From: Ooceraea biroi
Taxonomy: Eukaryota > Arthropoda > Insecta > Hymenoptera > Formicidae
Assembly: GCF_003672135.1 (NCBI RefSeq)
Contig: NC_039509.1
Location: 5,952,001-6,016,000, forward strand
Direction: 5' to 3'
DNA length: 64,000 nucleotides
The position numbers and the translations under genes are program-made. Position 1 is the stretch's first letter. Each line of letters starts with the position of its first letter. Shown here piece by piece: positions 51,673-61,336 of the stretch. The notes below the pieces were generated by a model that saw only the letters and a program-made list of their open reading frames with translations, ran no database searches and was not told where the DNA came from.

Positions 51673-52973
51673 TTGGGTTGGCCAAAAAGTAATTGCGTTT
51701 TTTTCCAATAGATGGACATGCATGTCTTGAAATGTAACTAACTTCATTCTAAACCGCAAATTCATTATGTAGGTTAACAACTCACAGTTCAAGCTTGTTT
51801 TAGAAAAAGAAAGTACACGATTTCGTTAACAATTGTTTGTTTGCCGTCGATTTCAAAATGGAAAATCAAAAAGAACATTTTCGTCATATTTTGTTTTATT
51901 ACTTCCGAAAAGGGAAAAACGCTGTGCAAGCTCGTAAAAAGTTATGTGATGTATATGGCGAAGATGCTTTAAAACTGCGGCAGTGTCAAAATTGGTTTAC
52001 TAAATTTCGATCTGGAGATTTTAATGTGAAAGATGCACCACGCTCAGGAAGGCCAATCGAAATTGATGATGACAAAATAAAGGCACTGATCGATTCCAAT
52101 CGGCGTTTAACGACACGAGAGATTGCTTGAGAATCTTAACATATCGAAATCGAGTGTTGAAAACCATTTAAAACGACTTGGATGCATTAGTAAGCTCGAT
52201 ATTTGGGTACCACATGAGCTCAAAGAAATTCATCTCACTAAGCGTATTGACATCTGCGATTCTCTTTTGAAACGTGAGGAAAATGATCGATTTTTGAAAC
52301 GTATGATAACAGGCGACGAAAAATGGATCGTCTACAACAACGTCAAACGAAAAAGATGGTGGAGCAAGCGTGATGAACCTGCTGAAAGCACTTGAAAAGC
52401 AGATATTCACCAAAGAAAGATTATGCTGTCAGTCTGGTGGGACTTTAAAGGTATTGCGTATTTTGAGCTGCTTGCAAGGAATCAAACCATTAATTCAGAC
52501 GTATACTGTCGTCAACTGGATAAATTAAATGATGCCATCAAACAGAAACGTCGAGAATTGGTGAATCGCAAAGGTGTTGTGTTTCACCATGATAACGCTA
52601 GACCACGTACAAGTTTGGTCACTCGTGAAAAATTGTTGCAGCTTGGATGGGATGTGTTACCATGATGTTACCACATCCACCATATTCGCCAGACCTGGCA
52701 CCATCAGATTACCATTTGTTTCGTTCTTTGCAAAACGCCTTGAATGGTAAAACCTTTACTGCTGATGAGGATATCAAATCGTTCTTGTAATTGTTTTTCG
52801 CTGAAAAAGATAAGAACTTTTTTGAGCGCGGAATCATGAAGTTGCCTGAAAAATGGCAAAAGATAATCAAACAAAATGGACAATATATTGTTTAATAAAG
52901 TTTTTGTTTCCCATGAAAAATTCGCCTTTTATTTATATAAAAAAAAAACGCAATTACTTTTTGGCCAACCCAA
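51673..52973 (+). mobile_element. Mariner element, 1301 bp
   Basis: The inverted ends read ttgggttggccaaaaagtaa at the left, with the reverse complement ending at 52973; the match continues as ttgcgttttttt. TA is duplicated at 51671-51672 and 52974-52975. The interior carries a mariner transposase frame in plus orientation, broken in several places. Its end sequence differs from that of the mariner at 30508, so it is a different mariner lineage. Confidence 0.95.
51858..52895 (+). pseudogene. Mariner transposase, broken (DD34D)
   Basis: ATG at 51858 opens MENQKEHFRHILFYYFRKGK, then WFTKFRSGD and RSGRP, the mariner DNA-binding half. Breaks in order are: one extra T near 52127 (after TREIA) shifting the frame; a TGA after PAEST at about 52393; an 11-nt duplication of atgatgttacc near 52663-52673 that breaks WDVLP from HPPYSPD; and a TAA near 52788. 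Catalytic motifs survive: ITGDEKW, HHDNARPR and YSPDLAPSDYHLF. Ignoring the duplication, 34 residues separate the last two Asp. It ends FFERGIMKLPEKWQKIIKQN. Dead copy. Confidence 0.93.
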
Positions 52974-55900
52974 TAGCATGCCGGGGGACTGCGCAATCTC
53001 AGAAAGAAGAGAACCATCCTAGTATCGAACCCCTCGAGAGATTGCGCCTTACTAGCGCGATGAGTTTAGTCATTTTTTTCTTCCGAAGGACTTCAGAATC
53101 GCGGGCGATTTCAGGTCAAGCAGCCCTCCTCCATGACAAAGTTACTATCTTACAGAAGGAGACTCCGGTCTCCAAGGACGCGCTTCGCGACATCCGGACG
53201 GACTTCGAGCTTCCTTTAACGCGACGACGCCCGAGTATAACCCGGAATCGATCGTCGAAAGAGCACCGACCCAATTCACTTCGTCGGCGCTTCCTTATGA
53301 CGAAAGCAGCCGGACATCGTCTTGGGAAATGGGCCTCTTTCACGGGACGAGATATTTTTGCGGTCGATTCTTGCTCCGGCGCACGAACAGATAGGGTCTA
53401 GTATGCCCGGCATGCCATCGCGTTTTCCTTCGTGCCCGGTCTGTTTCGATGACCTCCGGCGAAAAAATCCGTTATATCCGCGAAAAGCGCCGTATTTATG
53501 GCCATGATGCAGTAATAATGCGCTCACTTCGCTGGACGATATAACGGTCGCAATAATTGAAATCGACAATTGTCACGTAATATGTGCAGAAGAGGTCAAT
53601 AAAAAGAAAAAGAACAACAATTTTAGTCACTGACATACTCTATCTTTTATTTTATAATTAAAAATGTCATTCTCTGTTATTAAAAAAAGGAGAAAATCTT
53701 ATGCGTTTGCTTCCGGTTAATTGATTTTAGTTTATCAAGTGCGGAGGTTTGTATTGAACAGCTATCGAAGTTTTTGCATCGTGCGACGCCAAGCCCAGGA
53801 GAAAGCACGCCGGCGGAAGTAATAGTACCCTTCGTATGTGCGGTGTATATATTGTATGTAGGAAATCGCTGGTGCCTGTTACGACATCCTACTTACACTC
53901 TGGTGTACGTTATACCCGAGTGTGGAAAGAGCGTGCTCCCCTTCGCGGGAGTACACGATGTAGCTATCGTTTGACTGCTTGAATATTTTCGTCACGTAGC
54001 ACGCGAGTAACACGTCCGACGCCGTCCATGAAATGAAAACCATAAATTCCCGGAATCTCCATTTTTGGTGTAGCCACGGTGTAGATGGTAGCTTCGTCAA
54101 AATCGGATCGGCCGTTCTGACTCCGTGTGTACCGTACATGTTTGCTTATAATGATAGCGTGTGCGTTCAATCATCGCGCGGCCAATCTTTCATTATGAAT
54201 ATTGCCGGGCAGGTATCGATCCGGACTGCTCGTACCGTTTTCAGTGCAAATCCACGGAAGATGGTCAGCTTAAATGTCTATTATATCAACCGCCGGACCG
54301 TAAATCTCATCTCGATGTGTAGATCCGTGAGTCGATTAGTATAATTTTCAGGTCTAATGTATTGTACTTGTTTATGTTGCTATTACAATAACAATGATAC
54401 ATTTCTGACGTTGATTTATAATATGTATAACACGTACACGTACAACGCGTATTGGTCTCGTATAATGAACAAGTAGGACGACGATGCTAGTCGATTAACG
54501 ACAATCTTCTCACGCATTTGTCATTTATCTCGGATGTGAAAAGCTTATCGGATAAGCGGATGGATATTGTAATAATTTATCTCTGTCGCAATATTTAAAC
54601 AACGCAATTAACTGTTTTTTTTTCCGAGCTGAGGAAATTGTGTAAAATCATAAATAAAGAAATTGCGTTATGGAATTATTTATTTACCGCGTCGCGCATC
54701 GCGTGTCTTTCATGTAACTTGACGTACGTTGGACCGTTCGTAAATTACAGGCTTCCGCCCCGCAATGCGCATTGACATATAATGGATTTCTAATCGAGGT
54801 CTTTGCTTCAACGACGTGCTCACGAGCGGTCCGTGAAGCAGTAACACGTCGTTTACGTGGTACGTGATAAACGCGCATACCGAGTTGCATACCCGGGATT
54901 TTAGCATCAAGCCGCGATAATTTACAGGACCGCACTGTTGCGGTGTATTAGAGGGAATGTGAAAATAGAACACGATACGAGAATTAACCGTGATAGGGTT
55001 CGGTTATCCGATAATTTATTATCGTGTTCGCAACGTCAATCATGTCTGATTCCATATGACAGCCTACAAGCCGAAGAATCGTGAGGCAAAATTTTTTTAA
55101 TTATCGATATCGTGTACGTCTGATCATTCCAATTATTCATAGATTATTAACGTGCCACAAATTCAATTATTATTTTCACATTAATTTAATTATTACTTTA
55201 CTCGCGAGTACGTGCGCTGCCTCACGACATCTGGAACGACAAATTACTATTCTCGCGCTTCTCTGCGGAATTAATAATGCGGACCGATACCGCGGCGGTA
55301 ATGTCAAACTAATCGCGAATCCCCCTCTCGTCTCTTTTTCTTATTCCGCGTCCTCCCTAGAAATACGATGGGAGTAACCCCGCTATTCGTCCACGTCACG
55401 GTAACTCCGTCGACGTGGTGCGACGTGGCCGAGAGGAAGGAGCGCGCCGCTCCCGGGTTGAAGTGGGACAACGTTCCCTTTCCAATTTCAAACTATTTCA
55501 TATTCAGCACCCGCTCGTATGATATTCAGCAGCGGCACATTAGCATGTAAAGGGTGCGGCAAAGAACGAAAAGTGGTAAGGCGCAAAGAAAGCGGTAAGA
55601 GTACAGCCGGTTGCAATGGAAACCAGCCATCCGTATCCGTAATAATCCTATTAGAAACGTGAGTCGGAGTAGTTGTGCAAGAATTGGCGGTTGTGTATTG
55701 CAGATGCGGATGCAACCGTAGCGCCTCGATTTCGAATCAATGACGAATAACTGTCGCGCCGACGAGGTGGCTGTGAAATTTTGTTAGGACGAAGCGAACA
55801 AGTGCGGCCACCCTTTCGAAGGCCCAAAGGTAGTGGAAGCTTTTGTTGGTTCATCGGCAACGGGTATGTATCGATCGTTTTCCGCGCGGTCGACTTTTAT

Positions 55901-57111
55901 TGCCCGTAGATAAAATTCTGCCGTTCGTGATTTCATCGAAATCGCGAGCGGCATCGGACTCATAAATTGTCGCTTATCCCATCGCCTGTTAATTCGGCTA
56001 TCTGCTGCGCCTATTGCAACGGACGATTTGGATTTTTCGAACGTATCTGGATTTTTCGTGGAAAACGTGCCAACTCTTCACCTGACGGTTTCTGATATTA
56101 AAGCAATATGTTGTACCGTTGAAGTGCAACAAAATAACGACAAACCGTACAAAATATATTTCCACGTATACGTGAAAAAATACGTTGCGTAAAAGCTTGT
56201 GCTCTCGATTCTTCATGCAAATGCGAAACTGACAATTTAATTACACGAGAATATGCCTGATGGAAATTCTTGAACGGTTCATTGAAAGCGGATACATAAT
56301 AATTATAGCCGCTTCGAATTCACGAGTCGTTGGATCTAACACATTGAATAAATGCGAAAACTGGCGGAGAGGAGAAACTTTTAATCCGCTGAATAATAAG
56401 AATTAAGAAATAAGAAGCGGTGGAATAATCGTTAATATCGCGTACGTACGCTTTTAGTATGTTTAAATGAACTGAATACATAGCGGAAGAAAAAAGTAAA
56501 ATAGAAGGATTGCACGAATATTTGACAAGTTATATCCGAGAGTGGAAAAGCGGATATCTCGATAAGAGTGGGAGATGCGGAGAGGGGGAGATCAATTAAT
56601 CCGGTGGAACGCGATGCAGCCGGAAATGTCGAGCGACAAGCTCGACCATGAAAGAGGTGTCACCTTCTCTGGTCTCAAATTGGTGGGACGGAATTGACGG
56701 CTTGGTTTGATGAAAACGTGTCGCTGACTTTTACGGGCAGTGAAATTTTATCGGTATACCGAGAATGGGATGGATATCGTGAGTCGTGCCGCCAACGACT
56801 ACCGTCTCGCAGATCTAAAATTCATTGCAACAATGAAATACATTCGTGGGCGCGTGAATCTGTAAATTCACTCTTAAAAAAGACACGTTTCGCCTATGTG
56901 GACTTGGCCTATTTTACTTTTAATAAATTAAGTTTAAAATACACGAAATGTTAGCATTTCGTGTATATCATAGTTTAACGGAAATAAAATTATAGCATTT
57001 TGAATAAATTCTGGTCAATACTAACATCTCACTGAATCATTTCCAAATAATAAGTCCCGTTATTTTTTAAATATACATATTACATAAATTCATTTATAAA
57101 ATTACATTCTT
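52974..57111. other. Non-coding DNA between the second mariner and the retroelement
   Basis: About 4.1 kb without a supported gene. Open frames of up to about 180 codons at 52.85-53.4 kb run out of the mariner end into unrelated DNA and have no domain. A clean hairpin lies at 56939-56966, shortly before the retroelement. Confidence 0.5.
56939..56966. repeat. Perfect 12-bp hairpin, 4-nt loop
   Basis: atacacgaaatg and catttcgtgtat flank the loop ttag. It sits about 200 bp before the Penelope-like reading frame. Confidence 0.75.
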
Positions 57112-57175
57112 TTACATTAATAATAAGAAATAATATTTACTGGATAACTTTTTCCAATCAAATGATAATCGGCTT

Positions 57176-58825
57176 ATGACCCACAAGAATAGTATGAGGA
57201 CAAAGTTGATTAATAAATTTAATAAAATTTCAATGAAATATAATATTATTGATTTATATAAAGACAATAGCAAATGGATTATAAATATTAGCGACAAAAT
57301 TATTCCTGATAGTGTTCTCAATTGTTTAAGTTTGGGTGATAAATTTGCTTTGCCTTTCGATAATGACGATAGAAGGGATCGTGAGGGTTTTATTATTAAC
57401 GTTATTAAAAATTTTGAATGTAAGTGTCTTAAGCTTTCTCAGAATGTTATTACAGGAGCGCGTGATACGATTAGTTCGTTTATAAAGAATTTTTTAAAGT
57501 TCAACCAACATTTGAGTTTTGTAGACAGGCATTTGATCAATAACTTTAAGTCTTGCAGAAAGTTTTTAAAAAAGAACAAGGATATTATGGTCACAAAAGC
57601 TGACAAGGGTCAAGTTACGGTTGTACTGAATAGATCCTCTTATATCAACCAGATGATGGAATTGTTGAATGATACTACTACATATAAAAAACTTACAAGA
57701 GACCCTTTAAACCGTTTAACTGCAAGATTCGGTGAATTGGTTAAGTCCTGGCGTAGTAACGAAGTAATTGATGACTACACGTATGGACAATTGTATAATA
57801 CCACGTTTGATTTGTCTAGATGCTACGGATTACCAAAAATCCATAAGCAAGGGTATCCGTTAAGAATTATTGTGTCAACGTTAGGTAGTCCATCTTACAA
57901 TGTTTCTTATTTTTTACATAAGATTCTTAAGAGCTCCATTCCTTCCCCGGCTTCAAGCGTTGGAGACAGTTGGAATTTTGTTAATAAAATTAGAAATATA
58001 AGCATTGGTGCTAATGAAATTTTAATATCTTTAGATGTAGTATCGTTGTTTACAAATGTTCCGATAGAGCTGGTAATGAAAGGAATAGAAAGAAGGTGGC
58101 ATTCGATACAGGGTGCTACAAAGATGAATTTAAATCAATTTAAACATGCTATCGAAGTAGTACTGAATTCTACTAGCTTCAGTTTTGAGGGTTGTTATTA
58201 TGAACAAATTTTTGGGTGTCCGATGGGTTCACCACTGTCTCCGGTACTTGCGGATTTGGTCATGGAGGATTTGGAGATGGAATGTATTGAAAAACTTAGT
58301 TTTGATATTGTCACTTATTTTAGATATGTTGACGATATTTTTACAATTATACCGAAAGACCGTATTCATGAGATTTTAAATGTTTTTAATAGTTACCATC
58401 CACGTTTGAAATTTACCATTGAGACTGAGAGCAGTGGCTCCTTGAGTTTTTTAGACACAAAAGTTATCCGTGATGGTGGAATTTTGGTTACGAACTGGTT
58501 TTTAAAACCGACTTTTTCGGGCCGATACATTAATTACTGGTCAAATCATCCAGTGACACATAAAATCAGCGTAGTTAACAGTCTGGTTGATAGGGCTGTT
58601 TTGCTGTCGGATTCTAGGTTTCATTGTTCGAATGTTGATTTAGTATGGAATATTTTGTTAAATAATAGTTATTCTTTGGATTTTGTTGATAAATATATTG
58701 ATAAAAGGTTAAAAAAGATCAAATATGGCATGAATGTGGATGGTGACTTAGGTGTTAACAATAGAAAAAATAACATTTGTATACCTTTTGTTTCCCGTTT
58801 CAGTGACAATATAAACGTGGTTTGA
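57176..58825 (+). CDS. Penelope-like reverse transcriptase, open frame
   Basis: 549 codons. The N-terminal part (1-135) is Lys/Asn-rich. Motifs in order are TKADKGQVTVVLNR (140-153), YGLPKIHK (217-224), SLDVVSLFTN with catalytic Asp287 (285-294), GCPMGSPLSP (347-356), RYVDDIFT with Asp386 and Asp387 (383-390), and FLDTKV (425-430). The GLPKIHK and FLDTKV segments and the following endonuclease separate it from LTR and LINE enzymes. It copies the element RNA into DNA at the target. The frame ends at a TGA at 58823-58825, just where a linker into the endonuclease is expected; a one-base deletion in a T run would explain this. The start could be upstream if the element is 5' truncated. Confidence 0.92.
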   Translation: MTHKNSMRTKLINKFNKISMKYNIIDLYKDNSKWIINISDKIIPDSVLNCLSLGDKFALPFDNDDRRDREGFIINVIKNFECKCLKLSQNVITGARDTISSFIKNFLKFNQHLSFVDRHLINNFKSCRKFLKKNKDIMVTKADKGQVTVVLNRSSYINQMMELLNDTTTYKKLTRDPLNRLTARFGELVKSWRSNEVIDDYTYGQLYNTTFDLSRCYGLPKIHKQGYPLRIIVSTLGSPSYNVSYFLHKILKSSIPSPASSVGDSWNFVNKIRNISIGANEILISLDVVSLFTNVPIELVMKGIERRWHSIQGATKMNLNQFKHAIEVVLNSTSFSFEGCYYEQIFGCPMGSPLSPVLADLVMEDLEMECIEKLSFDIVTYFRYVDDIFTIIPKDRIHEILNVFNSYHPRLKFTIETESSGSLSFLDTKVIRDGGILVTNWFLKPTFSGRYINYWSNHPVTHKISVVNSLVDRAVLLSDSRFHCSNVDLVWNILLNNSYSLDFVDKYIDKRLKKIKYGMNVDGDLGVNNRKNNICIPFVSRFSDNINVV

Positions 58826-59227
58826 AACGCTTCGACATAAATGTTGTTTTTAAAATACCGAAAAAACTCGATTGTATTATTAAAAGAGGTAAAGACGTCT
58901 TAACTAATTTGCAAAAAACAAATGTAGTGTACAGAATAGATTGTAAGGAATGCAGTTGTTGTTATGTAGGGCAAACTAAGCGCCACTTAAAGACACGAGT
59001 TAATGAACATATTTGTGATATCAAGAAGGATGTTAGCTGCCAGTCGGTGGTTAGCAATCATAGACTGTGTCATAACTATAATTTTGATTGGTGTAATACT
59101 AAAGTTTTACATCAGGAAAGTAATCGCGGAAATGTGTTTTATCAAATGTAATGACAATTCTATTAATGTTCAAAAAGACACGGATAATCTTCCTTGTATA
59201 TATGACTCTATTTTTAAATGTGTTTGA
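58822..59227 (+). pseudogene. GIY-YIG endonuclease part of the Penelope-like element, frameshifted
   Basis: Continues the polyprotein one frame over from the reverse transcriptase: RFDINVVFKIPKKLD, then NVVYRIDCKECSCCYVGQT with the GIY-YIG-like pair VVY and YVG, a Cys pair (CKEC) and KTRVNEH. A second shift near 59130 moves the ending into another phase, where it reads CFIKCNDNSINVQKD and stops at 59227. In intact elements this domain cuts the target DNA to prime reverse transcription. Two shifts make this copy defective, unless programmed frameshifting is assumed, which I consider unlikely. Confidence 0.88.
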
Positions 59228-59490
59228 TGACTGTTTTCGAGATTTGACTTTGTTTGCTTGTTGACTGGCTTCTCTCTCTCATTTGTGTTTCATCCGCTGT
59301 GGTGTGTGACACGTTCTCTTGTTAATCTGAGTGTTTTTTAAAGTTGTTTTCTGCCAGTAAGTTTATTACACTTGGACACTGTATTTAATTGTATCATTTA
59401 TAAGTTTAATATTGATTTTTTATTTTTATTTTTTATTTTCCTTTTAGAAAGCGACTTTTATGTAAAACTAAAGTTTGGGGATTTTTCACG

Positions 59491-59528
59491 CTTGAGAAGG
59501 ACCGAAATAGTTGGGTCGAAACGTTGCG
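59491..59528 (+). ncRNA. Possible hammerhead-ribozyme remnant at the retroelement 3' end
   Basis: The stretch cttgagaag is followed by gacc, a short loop, ggtc and gaaac. The gacc/ggtc pair could be stem II and gaaac fits the conserved hammerhead GAAA. The first core half is degenerate compared with CUGANGA. Hammerhead motifs are known in Penelope-like elements, so the place is right, but self-cleavage is unproven. Confidence 0.35.
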
Positions 59529-59575
59529 TGATTTGTCATCACTGTATAACCAGTTTGTGGTCGAATAAATAAATT

Positions 59576-60916
59576 TCTATATATATTGATTCACTGGTGA
59601 TAAGAAGGAGTATTTTTGAATAAGAAATAAATTGTAGATTCAATACTTTTCCTTTGGGAGATCAGTGGCATAGCTATCTTACCACGATGCAATATAACAA
59701 TATTATACAATTGTGATGTTTAGTCACGTGCCATTATTATTATTGATATCGCTGACCGAACGTCAGGTCCTTCTTCACGTCACGGAAGTCGCTCGTTAGA
59801 AGCGAGGAAATTCCAGTCGGTTTTCCAGTTTGGCATTCAGCTCACAACGGAGCGGAAGCAAATCCATCGTGAAACTTAGTTCGTGGCGCCGCGCTACATG
59901 CTAATATCTGTCCACTGAATGTGAAGGCGACACGCTCGAATATTAAATCGCGGGAAACTCTCGGGACGTGAACTCAGGACGATGGATCCACTCGGTCCCG
60001 CGAGAAGATACTGCTGATGGAGGAAGACAGAACAGCTCAACGATGGACTCTACAGGTTCGAGAGACCCTGAGCCCGGACTAACGAATTGCTAGTTTGCAC
60101 GTTTACGGCGATTAGGCATCATCCGCTTAACGGAAATAACTAATATAGCATATAAATTCCGCATCGTGTAGTACAATCCGCATCGTTATTTTTCGTTTCG
60201 AAAGATGATTGATGGATTTAACATGTGATTAATCACCTTTTATTAATTTGTTATGATCGAATGTCTGCACCTGTGTTAATAAATCTCGGCGAAACGTATC
60301 ATAAAATATCAGCGAACGAGATGTGGTTATATAAAAAAAGATATTACTCTGAAGAAGAATAAAGAATGTATTTGTTCTGGGCAAACAGCGAGACAGATTA
60401 AATCAACTTTAATCGATGAAACTGAGTGGATCTCGATGATTTTCTATATCGATGTGATGGCGTGTATAAGTGATCACTGAGCCGGCGCGGCGGGATGTCC
60501 TGCAGCAATTCGCAATATCGAATAATAATAAACGATACATTAATAACATCCGCGTGCAGTATCCTTAGTGAATGAGAAAATGTTTCAGAGGTCCAGTTTG
60601 ATATACGAATAGTAAATCAATATCGTTGACCGCGTGAATCGGATATCGACGTATCAGGACAGCAATATATGCATTTTCGATAGATGATAGCTTTAGCGGT
60701 GAGGATGTGTACCGTCGGATTAACAGAAGCAAACAAACTTGCTCTCTCTTCCGCCATCGTATCACACGTTGCCCCGTGATAAATTACACTCAATGTCGAT
60801 AGCATTGTTCTACAGACAATCGCTACCTATTGCGCGTAATCAATTCTTGAACACCTTATGCAACCGGATATTCATCTCTCGGGAATCGCGCCATAATGCA
60901 ATAAACATTGGTCTAA
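59576..60916. other. Non-coding DNA
   Basis: About 1.3 kb between the retroelement and the foldback element. I see no gene, repeat or regulatory motif that I can support. Confidence 0.5.
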
Positions 60917-61336
60917 CAAGGGAACTAACACAACTGTCCCTCACCGATTTTGATGGGCTTTGGATATGTTGTAGAGCATCGAAAAATATTAGACCCCTAT
61001 TTTTTTTTAGCTGCGTATCTCAACGTTTAGGGGTTGAAACAGCCCCTCGAAGATAGGGGTAAATTAAAAAATTTGACATTTTCGAAAAATGTGAATACAC
61101 CGTTGTAAAGAGTATAAAATACTATAAAACTTTTGTATAAAACATTTTTTCATATATTTTATATTTTCAAAGATATTCGCTAAAAATGAAAAAATTCATT
61201 ATCTTCGAGGGGCTGTTTCAACCCCTAAATGTTGAGATACGTAGCTAAAAAAAATAGAGGTCTAATATTTTTCGATGCTTTACACATATCCAAAGCCCAT
61301 AAAAATCGGTGAGGGACAGTTGTGTTAGTTCCCTTG
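60917..61336. mobile_element. Foldback element with ~138-bp inverted arms
   Basis: 60917-61055 and 61200-61336 are reverse complements with several scattered mismatches and a small length difference in a T run; the outer end is caagggaactaacac. The 144-nt centre is AT-rich with no reading frame. This is the form of a foldback transposon or MITE. A clean target duplication is not visible. A transcript across it would form a long hairpin. Confidence 0.85.

Larger units (their letters stand above)
57120..59575 (+). mobile_element. Penelope-like retroelement with reverse transcriptase and GIY-YIG endonuclease
   Basis: The region encodes a Penelope-type reverse transcriptase followed by a GIY-YIG endonuclease, the order that defines endonuclease-bearing Penelope-like elements. 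The 3' end is AT-rich and contains ggtcgaaacgttgcg shortly before gtcgaataaataaattt, a layout common in this class. The left boundary is not visible; I place it shortly before the first ATG. No terminal repeats or target duplication could be read. The RT frame is open while the endonuclease frame is shifted, so this copy is probably inactive but fairly young. Confidence 0.92.

Noticed and set aside
52853..53401. 182-codon plus-strand frame
   Set aside because: It begins in the last codons of the dead mariner, crosses its inverted end and runs into unrelated DNA, so it is not one gene.
58185..58379. 64-codon frame inside the reverse transcriptase
   Set aside because: Out-of-phase shadow of the Penelope-like RT.
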